Source: Chrysomallon squamiferum (Eukaryota > Mollusca > Gastropoda > Neomphalida > Peltospiridae). Taken from it: a stretch of 62,000 nt of DNA. Location of the stretch: contig CM022665.1 of assembly GCA_012295275.1 (NCBI GenBank), forward strand, positions 34,553,522-34,615,521. Direction: 5' to 3'. Positions 35,689-49,131 of this stretch are shown piece after piece. Each line of letters starts with the position of its first letter. The first letter of the stretch is position 1. A model generated the notes under the pieces. The model had not been told where the DNA came from, ran no database searches, and saw nothing but the letters and a program-made list of their open reading frames with translations. A program made the position numbers and the translations under genes.

Positions 35689-38600
35689 TGAAGACTGAAA
35701 TAATATTATTTGAATTCATGTCAAACACAAATAGAAAACAGAAACGGAAAATTTGGACAGAAAGGACAAAAGAGCAGGACAGTGACAGACATCCAATTTT
35801 AAATAAGATAGCCAAGATCCATTCATTAAGTCCTTTTCTGACAACATAACTTCAGTGAGAATCCATGGAGCCCCTTCCCACTATTTTTTTTAAATAAATG
35901 GAGAATTGGATTTATTTTAAGTAAAGTATGAGTAAATACTTTGAAATTTTTTACCTTTGACTCTGGCTTCTGCAGAACTTTGAATAAGGACTGTCTTTCT
36001 GAATTTTGAAACTTAGTTATTAACTATGAATGGACTTTGAACATAGGCTGTGCTGCATTTCTTAATGCTCTGCTGCTAACTGTGTTAGTAGCAACTTCTT
36101 GAAACTTATGTGAAAGAAATAACAGACAAATAGTGTGAAAGGATTTTTTCATGTCATGTATATGAATACTAATATATAAAAAACTTCCACAAAAACCTAC
36201 ACTAATATAGATGACTGTGTTACTGAATTCCAATGAATGACACTGTTTGTCACTCCTTGTTAGTTTAATTTCCACCAACTTGAATGTGAACATTAAAATG
36301 ATAAATGTAACAAAAAACTGTCTCGGGTTAAAATACTGAAGCTATTGTAAATTAATGTTGTATTTTGACATGAATGATTTTTGACAGATTACAATTTGAA
36401 TCCAAGCATATAAATAGACAGTGTTTTATAAAAATCCAGACACAAATAAGAACCTTGAAATTTAAGAAGCATAGTATTTGGTATCACTGGTAGGTTTAGA
36501 CAATCCTGTGGGAGTTAGTCATTAAAAAAAAAAGAAAAAAAAAGGAATATATAGGTGTGAAATAAAAACAAAATAATTCCAGTACCTGAATAAAGCTTTT
36601 TATGCATGTGGAATGCTAACAATAACACAGAATATGTATTCTGAACCTAAATTAATTCTGGAAATTCTGATCATTAAAAAAATACTTTATTAACATATAT
36701 TTTATTCATCAGTAGATCATAAAACTGAAATAGACTGATATCATTTTTTTCACATTTTCTTTTTTTTTCTTTGAATTTAAAATTGAAAATGTGTTATTAA
36801 GCTTTCCAATATTCAACAAAAAAAAAACAAAAAAAAATAATTGAAAAGAAAATGTGAAAAAGATGAAATCTGTCTATTTTAGTTTTATTATCTACTGAAG
36901 AACAAAAGTGTATGTTAATGAAGTATTTTTGTATTTGACCTAAGTTAAATATTACAAAATCCATATTTACCTTTATGCACTACAAAATCTTCTAGCAATA
37001 AAGTAAGTACACTTTGAAATTTTTGCATTAAAAAACATACTTTTTAGCATACTTTCAGTTTATATTCAAGTTGTTGAAAGATTGAGGAACAGATTAAAAA
37101 CCATTAAAAACAAGATAGAGTGACAAATAGCATCCTGGGAGAATACATTGTACAGTAAAACAGTAATCATGCCTTGGTCTGATTGTGAATGCCTTTTTTC
37201 AGTTTAATTTTTTAGTGCTTGTTTTTTTTTGTTTTGTTTTTTTAAATAATTTATATAATTTGTCATATCTTTGAATAATACCTCTTAAGTTTTGTGTTTT
37301 TTACTATACATATATCAAAATAAAATATGAATCATATATTTCACTGTCATTTGTTATTATATTTTTCTTCTGGTTAGTTAACAAGATTTTGGTTATGACT
37401 TGATCCTTTCAATAGTTATATTTCACTACAGGCCAATCAAGCAATATGAAAAAAAGGTATAGTAAATTTGTTTTTTCAAATCCTTTAAAATTTACAGTGA
37501 AAAATAGAAATATGACTTATCCACTGGCAGTTACTTGCAAATAAAACCCACAAAAAATAACAAGAATATTTTACATTTGCCATTTCATAAATTTTAATTA
37601 AATATTTGTATGTCAGATGCTAATATTTATTTTAATATTACATTCATTTACATCCAAGTGTAAGTTTAATGCTCCTGATTAATTATAAATATGCTGCTGT
37701 TGCTGTACTAAGCAAATTCAGTCCAAAAGGCTAATACTATATGAAGCAAAGTTTATTATAGTTAAAATGCATCTTGCAGTTTTGTTTTTAGCAGTTACTA
37801 ATAATAGCTGTATTTCTGAATTTAATTCATAAAAACAAACACTTTACTCCAAGTGGACGGATTATTTTATTTACTTTCAAAAGATTAAAAAGTTTTACAT
37901 TTTCATAAATAAAATAATAATGGTACTATAGACTTAAGGCTGACTGGTTGATTTTGTGATATCAGTTAATATCAGTTCTCATTTTACTGATAATTTTATT
38001 TTTAAAGTAACCTTACATACAAAAACATTATCCAAGATTACTATTTCCCAAAAATAAACCACATATTGTAATATACGAAACAGTCACTCTACTAGAATTG
38101 TAATAGATGGAGACCTACATGACCTACATGACAAACCTTCCTAATGTTAGTCTGAACCAGCAAACTGAATGCATGATCTTGATGATAATATATATATACT
38201 GATTAGGATTAAATTGCAACAAAGAAAACCTTTAATAATTAACAGATCTGTAAATAAAAACACGTACACATAAAGATTTCAACAGAATATTTCATAATCT
38301 GAAAAAAGTAAAATCCTGAACTGACACCTATAATAATTCAGGGCATTGTTTTATTAAATACCTATGCCTGAAAATATTTATAATCTTTTGTTAAGTGGAC
38401 AATGCTCAACAATAATGAAATAAAATAAAAAGCATATCAGTACAAATGGTTTTGAGAGTTTATGTACATATTACACTGCCTGGTTCATTCAGCACACAGA
38501 CAATTACATTAAATTAACTACAGTAGTGAACACAATACAAACAATATAAATTAAAACATTAAACAACGAACAAATGTGCAGAAAAATGTCAAAATGTACA

Positions 38601-38792
38601 ATTTATTTTGTGCAGGATTACACAACTAGAAAAGATTAAAACAAAATTCAATGGATCTAATAACTATCTGGTCCAGTAAAAAACATTACAACTGTTCCAT
38701 AAATCATGGCCAAAGATGGTCTGTTTCTTTTCAAATTTACTGAAGATTTTATATTTAGGGTTTTCAAAGGAATCTAACCAGAAATAATGTAT
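35689..38792. other. Convergent intergenic region / 3' UTRs
   Basis: Lies between the stops of the second KCNE-like gene (+) and HYLS1 (-). AATAAA at 35894 and 36589 could serve the plus gene; the reverse-strand AATAAA at 38601-38606 could serve HYLS1. It contains a ~260-bp inverted repeat (36676-36930). No coding sequence seen. Confidence 0.55.
36676..36930. repeat. Long inverted repeat (hairpin / MITE-like)
   Basis: Arms of about 90-95 bp (36676-36770 and 36842-36930) are roughly 88% inverse complements by eye, around a ~70-bp A/T-rich loop. Marker pieces: AAAAATACTTTATTAACATA and TCACATTTTCTTT on the left, AAAGAAAATGTGA and TATGTTAATGAAGTATTTTT (inverse) on the right. Confidence 0.8.
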
Positions 38793-41700
38793 TTAGTATT
38801 CACAGAAAAAACCACATGGAGGCATATTTCCCTGAGCTATATCAGTCCTTATCTGCCACCGAAGGGAGGATCGTTTCTTCTCTGTAGGAACCTGGTAATT
38901 GTTAGGTACAAATACTTTCTGTGGTTTCTAGAAATAAAAAGTTATGTAACTTGTTTGTCAAATATATAATTTAAAACCACACATTAATTAAATTATAGTG
39001 ATTTTAAATTTGCAACATTTCCTAAACTGTGTGTGAAAAAAAATATACATATCAATATTATGTCTTGATTTAACTCGTATTTCTAACAAACAGTATAGTC
39101 AAAGTGTATGGCAGTATAAATGTTGGCAGAGTAGTTGAGGTATGAAAGACATACCCAAAATATTACTTATTCTCAGCATTTCTAAGGAGTAACTACTGCA
39201 GAATCTAGACTTTATTTTCATTGTCTTAATTTTTCAAGATTTCTTTAAATTCATATTGGTGTTAACAATCTCACTGGTATGAAGGATTGATATTAATTGA
39301 AGTAAGTGTTTTAAAACTGAACTATCAAAGTGTTTATCAAGTTTTGCCATCAATTAATTATGCATTCCAGAGTAAAACAAAGAAGAAGAAAAAAAAAGGA
39401 AAGAGGTGTAGTAATATAATAAAAAGAGGATATAAATGCAAATTTGAGTTATAATTCAATATTTTAATGACTCTACCTTTTCAAAAGTGTCTTGAGTTAA
39501 CATTTGTTCCCTAATGTTCCATCTTAAACCTTTGTGATCTTTTTCACCTGGTGCCTTCTGAAGTTGCCACATCTGCTGAAAGTGTTGAAAACGAGCAACT
39601 GGATCAGCTTTCCTAATATTTCGTGTATGTGGATGTTCTGCTGGTCTCAAAATAACTAAAAAAAAATTAAAAAACCAAAACCAAAAATAGACATATAATA
39701 ATCCATAGAGAACATTTTGCAAACAGACATGAAAACCAGTTCAAAATCATCTGTAATATAATAAAATATCTAAAAAGCAGTAAAATTTAAAATAATTCCG
39801 GCAAGTATTTTGCTTATTTAAAAATAAAAATTATAACACTATTTATACACAAACATTATGAATTACAAATTAGCTAAGAGTTAATTATTGCAATTAAAAG
39901 TTTATTTCTGTCACACTGGAATGTAACAAATTTTAAAAAATCTAAACAATTTCACATGAATTAATGTAAAAGAGAAACAAAAATACTTAAATTCTAGCAT
40001 AACCATGTAGAAATTATCTTTTCTTTTCCCATGTTCTTATCGCAACACTTTTTATGAATTTTTTTTAAAGATTTATATCTAATAACTGGGTACAAACCTG
40101 AAGATGGCCGTGGATCATCAGGTGACAATCTATAAGGTGCCTGAAAAAACAAATACAACAAAATATATTTCTTAGTTTATGGAAAATGAAACAAAATTTT
40201 AAACAGTTAATACACTTATGTACAGTGTAAAGTAAACTGGATTTCAGTTAATTCCCTTGATCTACTTCATTTTTAATTTAAGAAATTAAATTAAAAAGAT
40301 CATAATTATCAGTGAACAAATTAAAAAATTATGTCAAATTACTTTTAAGATTATAAATTTTATATTTCTGGAATTTTATTACTTTGCAAGATTTAATAAC
40401 TACGGAGAAATAATATATTACTAAGGTTTCCTTTCTTTACTCACTTATTTTCCTGATAACACAAACTGTTTTATATAAGCTTACTGCAATAAAATTATTT
40501 TGAATACTAACAAAATCTTTTGATGATTTTGGTCGTCTGTGTAAAGCTATGTCATCAGAATCTCTCAAACCAAGCCTCTGAAGGTATTCATTAACATCAG
40601 CAACACTTCCTTTATTTGGAAAAATATATAAAAAAATATTAATAGTAATGTACTTATGTATAAATAATTAAATTAGTTTAAAGGTCGTATTATTTCTTTT
40701 TTTCATTAAAATCAGCGATGCCATTTTAATTAAACAAAAGATTTAGCGGATCAAATGCAGTGCAACAAGATGGATTTTTCAACAATAAATGAATGATTCC
40801 TTCAAGAAAACAATATAATAATAATAATAATTTTAAAAATCCAACAAAAAATCAAATATTTCAGTGCATATAAAAAAATATTTCTTTTTGTAAATTTATA
40901 TTTTATACTTTTAATTTAAATTTGTAAAAACTGTAAAAGTCATTTTATAGTTAATTTTGATATGTTTATATATTCATCATTTATGGTACACCGATACATT
41001 TGTTTTACACATTTTCAACTTCCTCATTTAAATGTTTTTACCTGCATCACTTTCTGTCATTGATTCATCAATAAATCTGGAACCTTTGTCATCTTTCCTA
41101 AAGAAAACCAAAAAAACAAAACCCCCCAAAAAACCCAAACAGAACATATACATGTCAGTTTGGCAATAAAAAAATAAATAAAAGCACTATGATTGTTTAA
41201 ATTATTTGTTTCTTTATTTTAACCAAAAAGCTTTGTTCTCATCAAAAAAAAAAAAAAATGAAACAGATCATTTATTTATTTTGTTTTGGCATTAAATGAA
41301 TATAGCAACATAATATTATTTATGTCTGTATACATTTAGATAACCTCAGAATTGAAGTAAGAATTAAAATGCCTTGAGATGTTGTTATACCATTAACTCT
41401 ATTCATTTCAGAAAGAATAATCTATTTTCACCTCAAAACTTTTCTTTTCACCATTCTTCTCTCGGATCCAGCCTCAGACACATCATCCTGCAGGTCATGG
41501 TCCACTCGTTCTGAAGCCTTGTCATACAAAGAATAGTGACTACCTGTGTAAGTCAGACCCTTTGGTAGAGACATTCCAGTGTCCATTTTAGCAGCAAAAT
41601 GATTTTCCGTATCTTTCTTTTCCTATTAATAATTAAAATAAATCTCATGTTACCTCATTTTTAAAATAAATAACAACTCCAAGCTGTAACGTGAATATAC

Positions 41701-42098
41701 AATTGTCTATCCAAAAGTTACTGATCAATAATTTATAAAGCACTGTAAATAGAACTGGCTGGTTTAGTTTTATGGGTTGCCAAGGAAATGTGCTACAATT
41801 CATGATTCCTAGTGCTTACTGGGAGCAAATACAGTTGCATAAATGTGCATCAGCTCTAATTTCCTTCTTCAGTTGTAGGAAACCATATATCAGTTTGAAA
41901 GAATGAAAACAAAAGAAAATAAATTAATTTTAAAAATTACAGAACAGTTTTTTAAATGTTTATGCTCACATATCTACCATCCCATCCTGTTGAAAACTGA
42001 TGAGATTCTTTCTGAACTCTTTCCCTGAAAACTGCATCTCTGGCATCTAAATAAGAAACTTTGCATTTTAAATAATCATTATCAAAAATATTTTGTTT

Positions 42099-42133
<35 letters not shown>

Positions 42134-43825
42134 GTTTGTACACCTTGGACTGTCAAAATTTCCATAGCCCACAAATCCAAATTTCCAAAACCATTTCGAA
42201 ATAAACTCAATCACAACAAAGGGTTTTTTTTGCAGTTTTTTAGACATATTTTGTCAGAGTTAAAACATTTGCCTTGACAAAGCTGCATGGTATACATGTA
42301 GGATTACTAGTAATAACAAAAATTAATGTAATTTATTTTGCCATTTTAAAATGCAGTTTTATTCTTGGCATGGACATGACTATGATGATATGTAAGGCAG
42401 ATTGCCAAGAATACAGAAGTACTGCTTCACAAATTGTGGTCGTGTTCCTTTCTTCTTATTCAGTTAATAAGTACCTTTAAGGGCAGTTTATATGACTGTG
42501 CGATTTATAATATTAATTCTATTTTTAGTTTCAAATAATATATCAGCAACTTCTGTAATTAGGATGTGTTCTTGCATTTAGAAACTTGAACTGGTTGGAA
42601 CAGCTGATTGTCATTGCATTAAATCACTAATTATGTATTGTGTCACCATGTACTTGTTGATACCAAAAGTATTGTAATCAATTACACTGAGAACAAAGCG
42701 CTATCACAGAACTCTGCCAATCTGATAGAAGTTTGCAACAAGTATAACCTATTGTTTATACACATTTTTTTACAGCAAGAACATAATTTTCCACAACTTT
42801 TCCATAACTCAAGGTCACAAAACCTGATTTTCCAAAACTTTTAAGGTCATGGAAAATGCTGTGATGAATTCCCAAAACTTTCCAATTTCTTTCTAAAACA
42901 TGTATGAATCCTGTGTGTGCGTATATATATATATATTATTTTTTTTTTTTTATCAGAATCGAAATTATGAATTGATTGATATAAATACCTCCTGATGCTA
43001 CTGTTGAATCTTTACGCTCCTCAGATGTGTTAACAGAGGTATCCTTACTACGTTCTCGTTCAATTAATCTCTGTAAATCTGTAAATTCAATTTAAATAAA
43101 TTTTCAAAGTATTTGTTAAAATTAGTTTGAAATAACACTCCAACTGCAAAATCAATTAACAAAACACATCATGAATTTTTTTTTTAAAAATACAGTTACT
43201 AATAGCCATGTTCTTAATCCAGTGTTTTTCATTAAAATAATACAAACTGAAACAAGTAACAGTTTGTTCAGCAGAAAGCAACAATAATTCTTAGAATAAT
43301 TATATTTAACTATTATATGAAGAAAGGTTTAGTAATATTTAAGTCTAAAGTAAAATTATTTGTCTGGTCTTGTTCATCAATAACACTTCCTAAGTCTATA
43401 AAACATTTTGTCAGTTAAATATTACATGTTAGGTACAGGGTTATTATTTATCTGGCAAGCTTGGGGCTCAGTATATACTTAAAATATAAAATAAACAATG
43501 TAAAGTAAAGAACAAAATATTTGATACAAATTAATACACTTTGGAAGCCAGTTTTCTGCTAATTCCAATATTCTGGAAGCAATATAAATAGTCTAGTACG
43601 TACATTATTACTGTTAATATTATAGATTATTCTAATTCATGAGAAGGGATACTTAGTCAAACTACCAGTATTGGTAATGTAAGATCTAAGAAAAATATTT
43701 CACAAAAACTTGACTACAGATATACCTCGTTTAAAATCTTTAAGTTTTTCAGGTGCTACATTCTGATATCCCAGTCGTGCTAATTCTTTTTGTATTTCAG
43801 CCTCAGTAAATTCAATTGATTCCAT
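38793..43825 (-). CDS. HYLS1: HYLS1, centriolar and ciliogenesis protein
   Basis: Nine coding exons on the minus strand: 43726-43825 (ATG), 42989-43078, 41970-42046, 41432-41622, 41042-41097, 40512-40609, 40098-40140, 39477-39655, 38793-38927 (TAA). Phases agree at all eight introns; total 969 nt, 322 residues (human HYLS1 is 299). Recognised segments in order: N-terminal [19 protein letters not shown], then [22 protein letters not shown] (about residues 147-168), [16 protein letters not shown], the HYLS box [10 protein letters not shown]...[18 protein letters not shown] (about 235-272), and the conserved C-terminus [20 protein letters not shown]. Known role of the family: incorporated into centrioles through SAS-4/CPAP and needed to build transition zones and cilia. 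A CAG acceptor abuts the ATG, so a 5' non-coding exon is likely farther right. The gene is convergent with the second KCNE-like gene and divergent from the ASB-like gene. Confidence 0.93.
38928..43725. other. HYLS1 introns (coding exons excepted)
   Basis: AT-rich introns with short AT and AAT runs (42103-42130, 40817-40833, 42921-42953). The region 42130-42960, the longest without an exon, repeats short pieces such as TTTCCA/CCAAAACTTTTC but shows no gene. Confidence 0.6.
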
Positions 43826-45279
43826 CTGCAAAACATGTAAAAACCAAATATTAAGTCAAACATTTTATTTACATGTAGAACATTTACATTATACAAAAAT
43901 ATAACGTTTTAACTTATATTAATCATTTAACAATGTAAGAATTATAATATATTATAGTAACCATAAGCTGACTATATGTGATATTCAATTTCAGTTGAGG
44001 TTTGATGTTGACATGTTAGGACCTGTATCTCTAAATTCAAAATTGAAACAAATTGTATTTGAAATTAATTTTATATTATCGCAGCTTATTCACTTACATC
44101 GTAGAAAATGTTTGATTCCTTAATATCAATTTTCACCTTAAAGTCCAATTATATATAACTTTACATTCAAAATAAGACATTTGCATGTAAACGTGTATCG
44201 CTAAATGTTATGACTCAAAGAGTTTCCGCCATTTTTCGAAAACATAGCAGTAAACAAGACTATAATGAATAGACCAAAATCCATTTTATATGGACTTACT
44301 TAAAGCAATGTCTATTTTAAAAAATGTATAGTTTCCTCCGTTATGAAATTGAAAAAGGAATGTTTTAGTCAGTGCTTTTGTTAATGATATAAAGATATTT
44401 ATGTATATATATCAACAGAATCAAAACAAGGACAAAATAAATGACAAACACATAATTACAATGTACTATTCAGTTTCGAAAATTCAAATTTTATTAGGGA
44501 AGAAAACACACTAAATAATAATCATTATGATAATGATAATGATCAAGACGATCATGATGAGTAATGATGATGATGATGATGATAATAATAATAATAATAA
44601 GAAGAAGAAGAAGAAGAAGAACGAAAGAACAAAAGTAAGAAAGTATCTAGAAAATTGATTACAACTTTCGTAGACCATAATTTATTTTCGTTTAAGTCTC
44701 ATTTTCTAAAACAACAACAATTTAGTTTTAATTTATTCAAGTAAGAAGTATAATAAATTCATTATTATTATTATTACAAATAGCATTCAGAAATATAATT
44801 TTTTTATTATCAAGAAAACACTGGATTTAACATAATAGTATCTGTGGAAATAACAATTCTGTTTTTGTGAAACTTCGTTGTCCGAAAATGTATTCCGATT
44901 AGATAGCAAAACTGCTCCCCGTAGTTAACTGGGATGAGTAATCGGAAAACGTCATAGGTTTGTTTTTGTTTTTTTCTTCTCCATTTATTGTATCCCTTGT
45001 CAAGATTTGTTTTAATTTTTGAAGTATCATATGATTAATGCAGTCTTATCAGGTCTATTATAATTCAGGATGTTTATGATTTAACATCATATTTCTAAAA
45101 CACTGTAACAAAATGCAAATACTCTAATTAACGATACAGCTGCACTATGGCTGAATGTTGGGGCCTTTTTGGGGTGCAACATAAGAGAATAAATTATAAA
45201 GGTTTGGCATTTAGATTTTAAATAACAAACAGATAGCGAAAAATGTGTGTTATAAAAATTAAGAGCAATACATTTTCAC

Positions 45280-45327
<48 letters not shown>

Positions 45328-45766
45328 TGTGGAGTAGGAAAATTATTATTATTTTAATTTGTTATTATTATTTATTATCTTTACCCTATTTTATTAGGCA
45401 TTGTTGTTTATAACAAAGCCGTAACCGCTTATCCAGATATTTATTAGTGAACGTATATAATACATTTTATACTTTTTATACTTTGTATTAGCCTAAATTA
45501 ATATATATATATATATATTCTAAAATTACTAAAACTTTACAATTGTTATATCTATTACAATTATTCTTTTTGTTTTCTTCATCTTTAAATGTTCTTTCTG
45601 GTATCTTTTAACTTATCGTTTGATACTGTTGGCATCCCGATTTTGTTTCTTCTTGTTTTCTTCATCTTTGTGGTATTTGTTAACTATCATTTTCTGAGGA
45701 GAAATACATTCGATGTTTTAAAACATAAGCCCTTAATTTTACCACATTTTATATTTGAGCTCAGAG
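43826..45766. other. Head-to-head region between HYLS1 and the ASB-like gene
   Basis: About 1.9 kb. Near 44226-44245 the minus strand reads AAAAATGGCGGAAAC, a YY1-like element often found at metazoan start sites, so the HYLS1 leader exon may lie here. The rest has AAT/AAG runs (44566-44620), an AAT array (45284-45327) and an AT run. No CDS seen. The upstream open frame at 45589-45774 is hydrophobic and overlaps the ASB start; I do not call it. Confidence 0.45.
45284..45327. repeat. (AAT)n microsatellite
   Basis: Uninterrupted AAT repeat of about 14 units. Confidence 0.9.
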
Positions 45767-47263
45767 ATGTTTGAACAAAGAAGGCTTTTAAAGGCTGTGG
45801 AAAGAAGAGAGCTGGACGAGATTCAGAAAGTTCTGGAAAGTGAAAATAATGGATGCAAAAACTGTATCGGAACTGCTAGTCTAACCCAAGCATGTACCAT
45901 GAACCGCTACGACATCGTCGAACTTTTGCTGGAATACGGCGCGAATCCAAATTATAATTGCCGCGTGCACTCTGTACCATCTTTTAATAAATCGAATGAC
46001 TTTACAACACAGCAAAGCTGCAGTGACTTCGGTTGGCAGACAGAACAACAACATGAGATGAATGTTTCTAATTTAAACCCAGTATCGGTTACTGATTGGA
46101 ACTATTGCTCCCCCGAAATGTCACAGAGTACCAGAAATCGTTGCTTTTTGATAGGCTTTAATCCTGATGAGAACTCGAATGATTTCGAAATTTCTAAAAC
46201 AATTCAGCCTGCCTATCGTTTTCTACGTTTCCCACTCAATGTCGCCTGTAGCATACGTGATATTGAGTACGATATTGTTAAGAAACTTGTTGACTGCGGA
46301 GCATCAATAAATTCTAAGGACGTTAGTGGTTTATCGTCTTTTCAAACGGCAGCAGAGGTGCAAGGCGCAGACGTTGTGCGGTATCTGTTAAAACATAACG
46401 CAGACATTAACTCTAACAGTGATATAAATGGCAAAACTGCATTAGCTCATGCTTGTGCTATGTCCAAGGATCCAGAAGTTCTTAAAATTTTGGTAGCAGC
46501 CGGAAGTGACGTAAACAGGATAGATATGTATGGCCAACACCCACTATATGAAGCGATTATGAATCCGTTCCTTGGAGAGGAAGCTGTGCACCTGCTAATT
46601 AGAGCAGGTGCCAATCTAAAACAAGACTATTTCATGATGTATGCAGTAACAGATGGAACGTATTCCATAATGGAAACTCTATATAAAAATGGTGCTGCAG
46701 TGGATAGATTTTTCACAGAAAATGAAAAAAATACTCTTCATGTTGCTTGTGAACGCACTTCTGTTCCAGTGAAACGCGTGGAGGCTTTGTTAAAGTGGGG
46801 CGCAGAGGTTAATAGAAAATGCCCAAGAGGACTTAGACCAATTGAATACGCTTGTCAAGATTTTCAGCTGCATAAAGTTCGTGTCTTAATGGGTTGGGGT
46901 GCTGACATGGATCTTTTGAAATATTTAACCTGCCCTGCTTGGAACTGGCACTTAGACTGGGGCAGCCAGTACATGGCTTTGATCAACTTACTGGTAGCAG
47001 GTGGGCTTGCTCTTGAGCAAAACTCATGTTCTCTTCTTATTCGGTTTATCAACAAACTGCCAGGCAGAAAAGGACTGAAAGCAAGAGTGGTCAAATTTTT
47101 GAAGACACTTTCTCAAAACCCTCAGAAGTTAACTCACTTATCTCGATTGGCAATCAGACGTTCTTTATTGCCTCATGTCGACATAAATATTGAAAAACTT
47201 ACGATGCTACCTGAAAATGTTCGAACATTTCTTTATCTCATAGAAGAAATGGATACTTCTTAA
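45767..47263 (+). CDS. Ankyrin-repeat and SOCS-box protein (ASB-like)
   Basis: A single uninterrupted frame of 498 residues from ATG 45767 to TAA 47261-47263; the open frame extends a few codons upstream but the first ATG is here. After an N-terminal helix (FEQRRLLKAVERRELDEIQK) come ankyrin repeats: YDIVELLLEYGANPN, YDIVKKLVDCGASIN, ADVVRYLLKHNADIN, GKTALAHACA..PEVLKILVAAGSDVN, AVHLLIRAGANL, NTLHVACE..VEALLKWGAEVN and HKVRVLMGWGADMD. A ~100-residue Ser/Asn-rich insert sits between the first and second. The C-terminus (LTHLSRLAIRRSL ... LTMLPENVRTFLYL) matches the SOCS box that binds Elongin B/C and Cullin-5. Likely role: substrate receptor of a Cullin-RING ubiquitin ligase; the substrate is unknown. 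The lack of introns may be natural for the coding exon or mark retroposition. AATAAA at 47370-47375 follows. I cannot name the ASB ortholog. Confidence 0.88.
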   Translation: MFEQRRLLKAVERRELDEIQKVLESENNGCKNCIGTASLTQACTMNRYDIVELLLEYGANPNYNCRVHSVPSFNKSNDFTTQQSCSDFGWQTEQQHEMNVSNLNPVSVTDWNYCSPEMSQSTRNRCFLIGFNPDENSNDFEISKTIQPAYRFLRFPLNVACSIRDIEYDIVKKLVDCGASINSKDVSGLSSFQTAAEVQGADVVRYLLKHNADINSNSDINGKTALAHACAMSKDPEVLKILVAAGSDVNRIDMYGQHPLYEAIMNPFLGEEAVHLLIRAGANLKQDYFMMYAVTDGTYSIMETLYKNGAAVDRFFTENEKNTLHVACERTSVPVKRVEALLKWGAEVNRKCPRGLRPIEYACQDFQLHKVRVLMGWGADMDLLKYLTCPAWNWHLDWGSQYMALINLLVAGGLALEQNSCSLLIRFINKLPGRKGLKARVVKFLKTLSQNPQKLTHLSRLAIRRSLLPHVDINIEKLTMLPENVRTFLYLIEEMDTS

Positions 47264-48730
47264 GTGCGAAATGAAACGCATTATCAAACGTTTGAATTTA
47301 AAAAAAATCCACCAGTCAGAATGATTTTTTGTTCCTTTGTGTGTTTTTAATTAAATTTGTTTAGAATATAATAAACAGCAATCGGCTTTACTGTTCGAAT
47401 CATTCAATGCCTTTTAATAACAGAGGAAGCTTTAATTTTTTTTTATTATTATTATTTTTTAATAATGCTACTTATTTCTATGATTTATTGATATTATTTA
47501 TCATTTTATTTTAACATAAACTCAAAATACAAAGTCTTCATTTTTTGTCTTGGCTGTTTATTCTTGTCATTGGAAGATACATTTCAAATATCTTTACTGT
47601 TTTTTGAAAATGAATATAGTTTAAATTTTTTTTTTTTTTTATATATCACATGATTCTTAAGCATATAATAATATAATAACTATATAACTATGTTTAGTGT
47701 GCTTATTTCTAAATCTTCCTTCTTTCCTCTTCTTTCCTCTTCTTTCCTGCTTCCTTCCTTCTTCTTTATAACAAAGTGATAAAGTTTCAGTTATTCATTT
47801 CTCGGTGTTAACGGAATAGTTTTGTTTGCAGTTTTGACATTATGATTGTTTTTAGCTGCAGTCAGTAAAACGTAAAGAGTAATAATAAAGTTTTAACATT
47901 AATTAATTTATTATTATTATTTATGTGTTAGAGTTTGTGTGTGTGTGAGAGAGAGAGAGAGAAAAATCGTGTGATGTCTTGGTAAAGTCTGGTATCTTAA
48001 AAACATACGAAACCGAACATAATTAACTATGTATTAAGGCCAGTGTAGTGATGTATTTATAAGACGTTATGTGTATCTACTATTTATATATACTTAAAAA
48101 AAAAAAAAAGCTAGGACACATTTTCGTTTGCATTTAACTGTCTTGGGGTCAAGATGACATTAACTGTGACTCATGACACAAAAATGTGACAGTGTTTTGA
48201 AATGTGATATAGCAATGTAAGAAAGTAATCAGCTGTGGAATATTTTATAGTTCCACAATAATTAACTTTTCATAATCGTGTTTGATTCAAAAGGAGCATT
48301 TGTTTTTAAATTATTTCTCTTTAACTAATTGTCACTTATCTGTTATCCATTCGAACAGAAATACATTTTATGTCCCAGTTTTTCTCTGAAGATGCCATTT
48401 CTGAATAAATTATTGGGTTTGCTAAACGACAGACACGATTTCTGTTGGGTTTTTTGTTGGTTTAAACAAAAAACAAAAAAATGTATATATATTTGTGGAA
48501 ACAACGTTTCAGGGCAATGTATTTATATTTAAAGTCTTGTAGCAAGCTTTGGATTCAAATATAAATATGGTTGTTGGAATAAATAACCTAAAAGATCGGT
48601 TTCTAAATATCTTCAACAGCGTGTTATCGTACAGGATATGGGACATGAAATAAAAAATGGAGCGTTTATGGAAAAAAATAAATCAAAACAAAGTTGGTAC
48701 TTAGTATTAAAAATAAATAGATAAATAAAT

Positions 48731-48769
<39 letters not shown>

Positions 48770-48844
48770 AATAATAATCATCATCATCAGTTTCCTTGTT
48801 TTTTAATTATTATTATTCTTTTTAATTCTTGTTCTTTTTTACTT
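47264..48844. other. Intergenic, 3' of the ASB-like gene
   Basis: AT-rich, with a CTTCCTTT-type run (47715-47760), a CAA array (48730-48768) and an ATC run. The open frame at 48329-48532 has no recognisable domain. Nothing else seen. Confidence 0.5.
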
Positions 48845-48856
48845 CTTGTTCTCTTC

Positions 48857-49024
<168 letters not shown>

Positions 49025-49131
49025 TTAATTATACCAAAGCCATTTGTTTGATATAATAATACTAAACTGTGCTGAGATGCCGTTAATCGGCCATGATTAT
49101 TAACTGATTCATTATCCTGTCAGAATATTTA

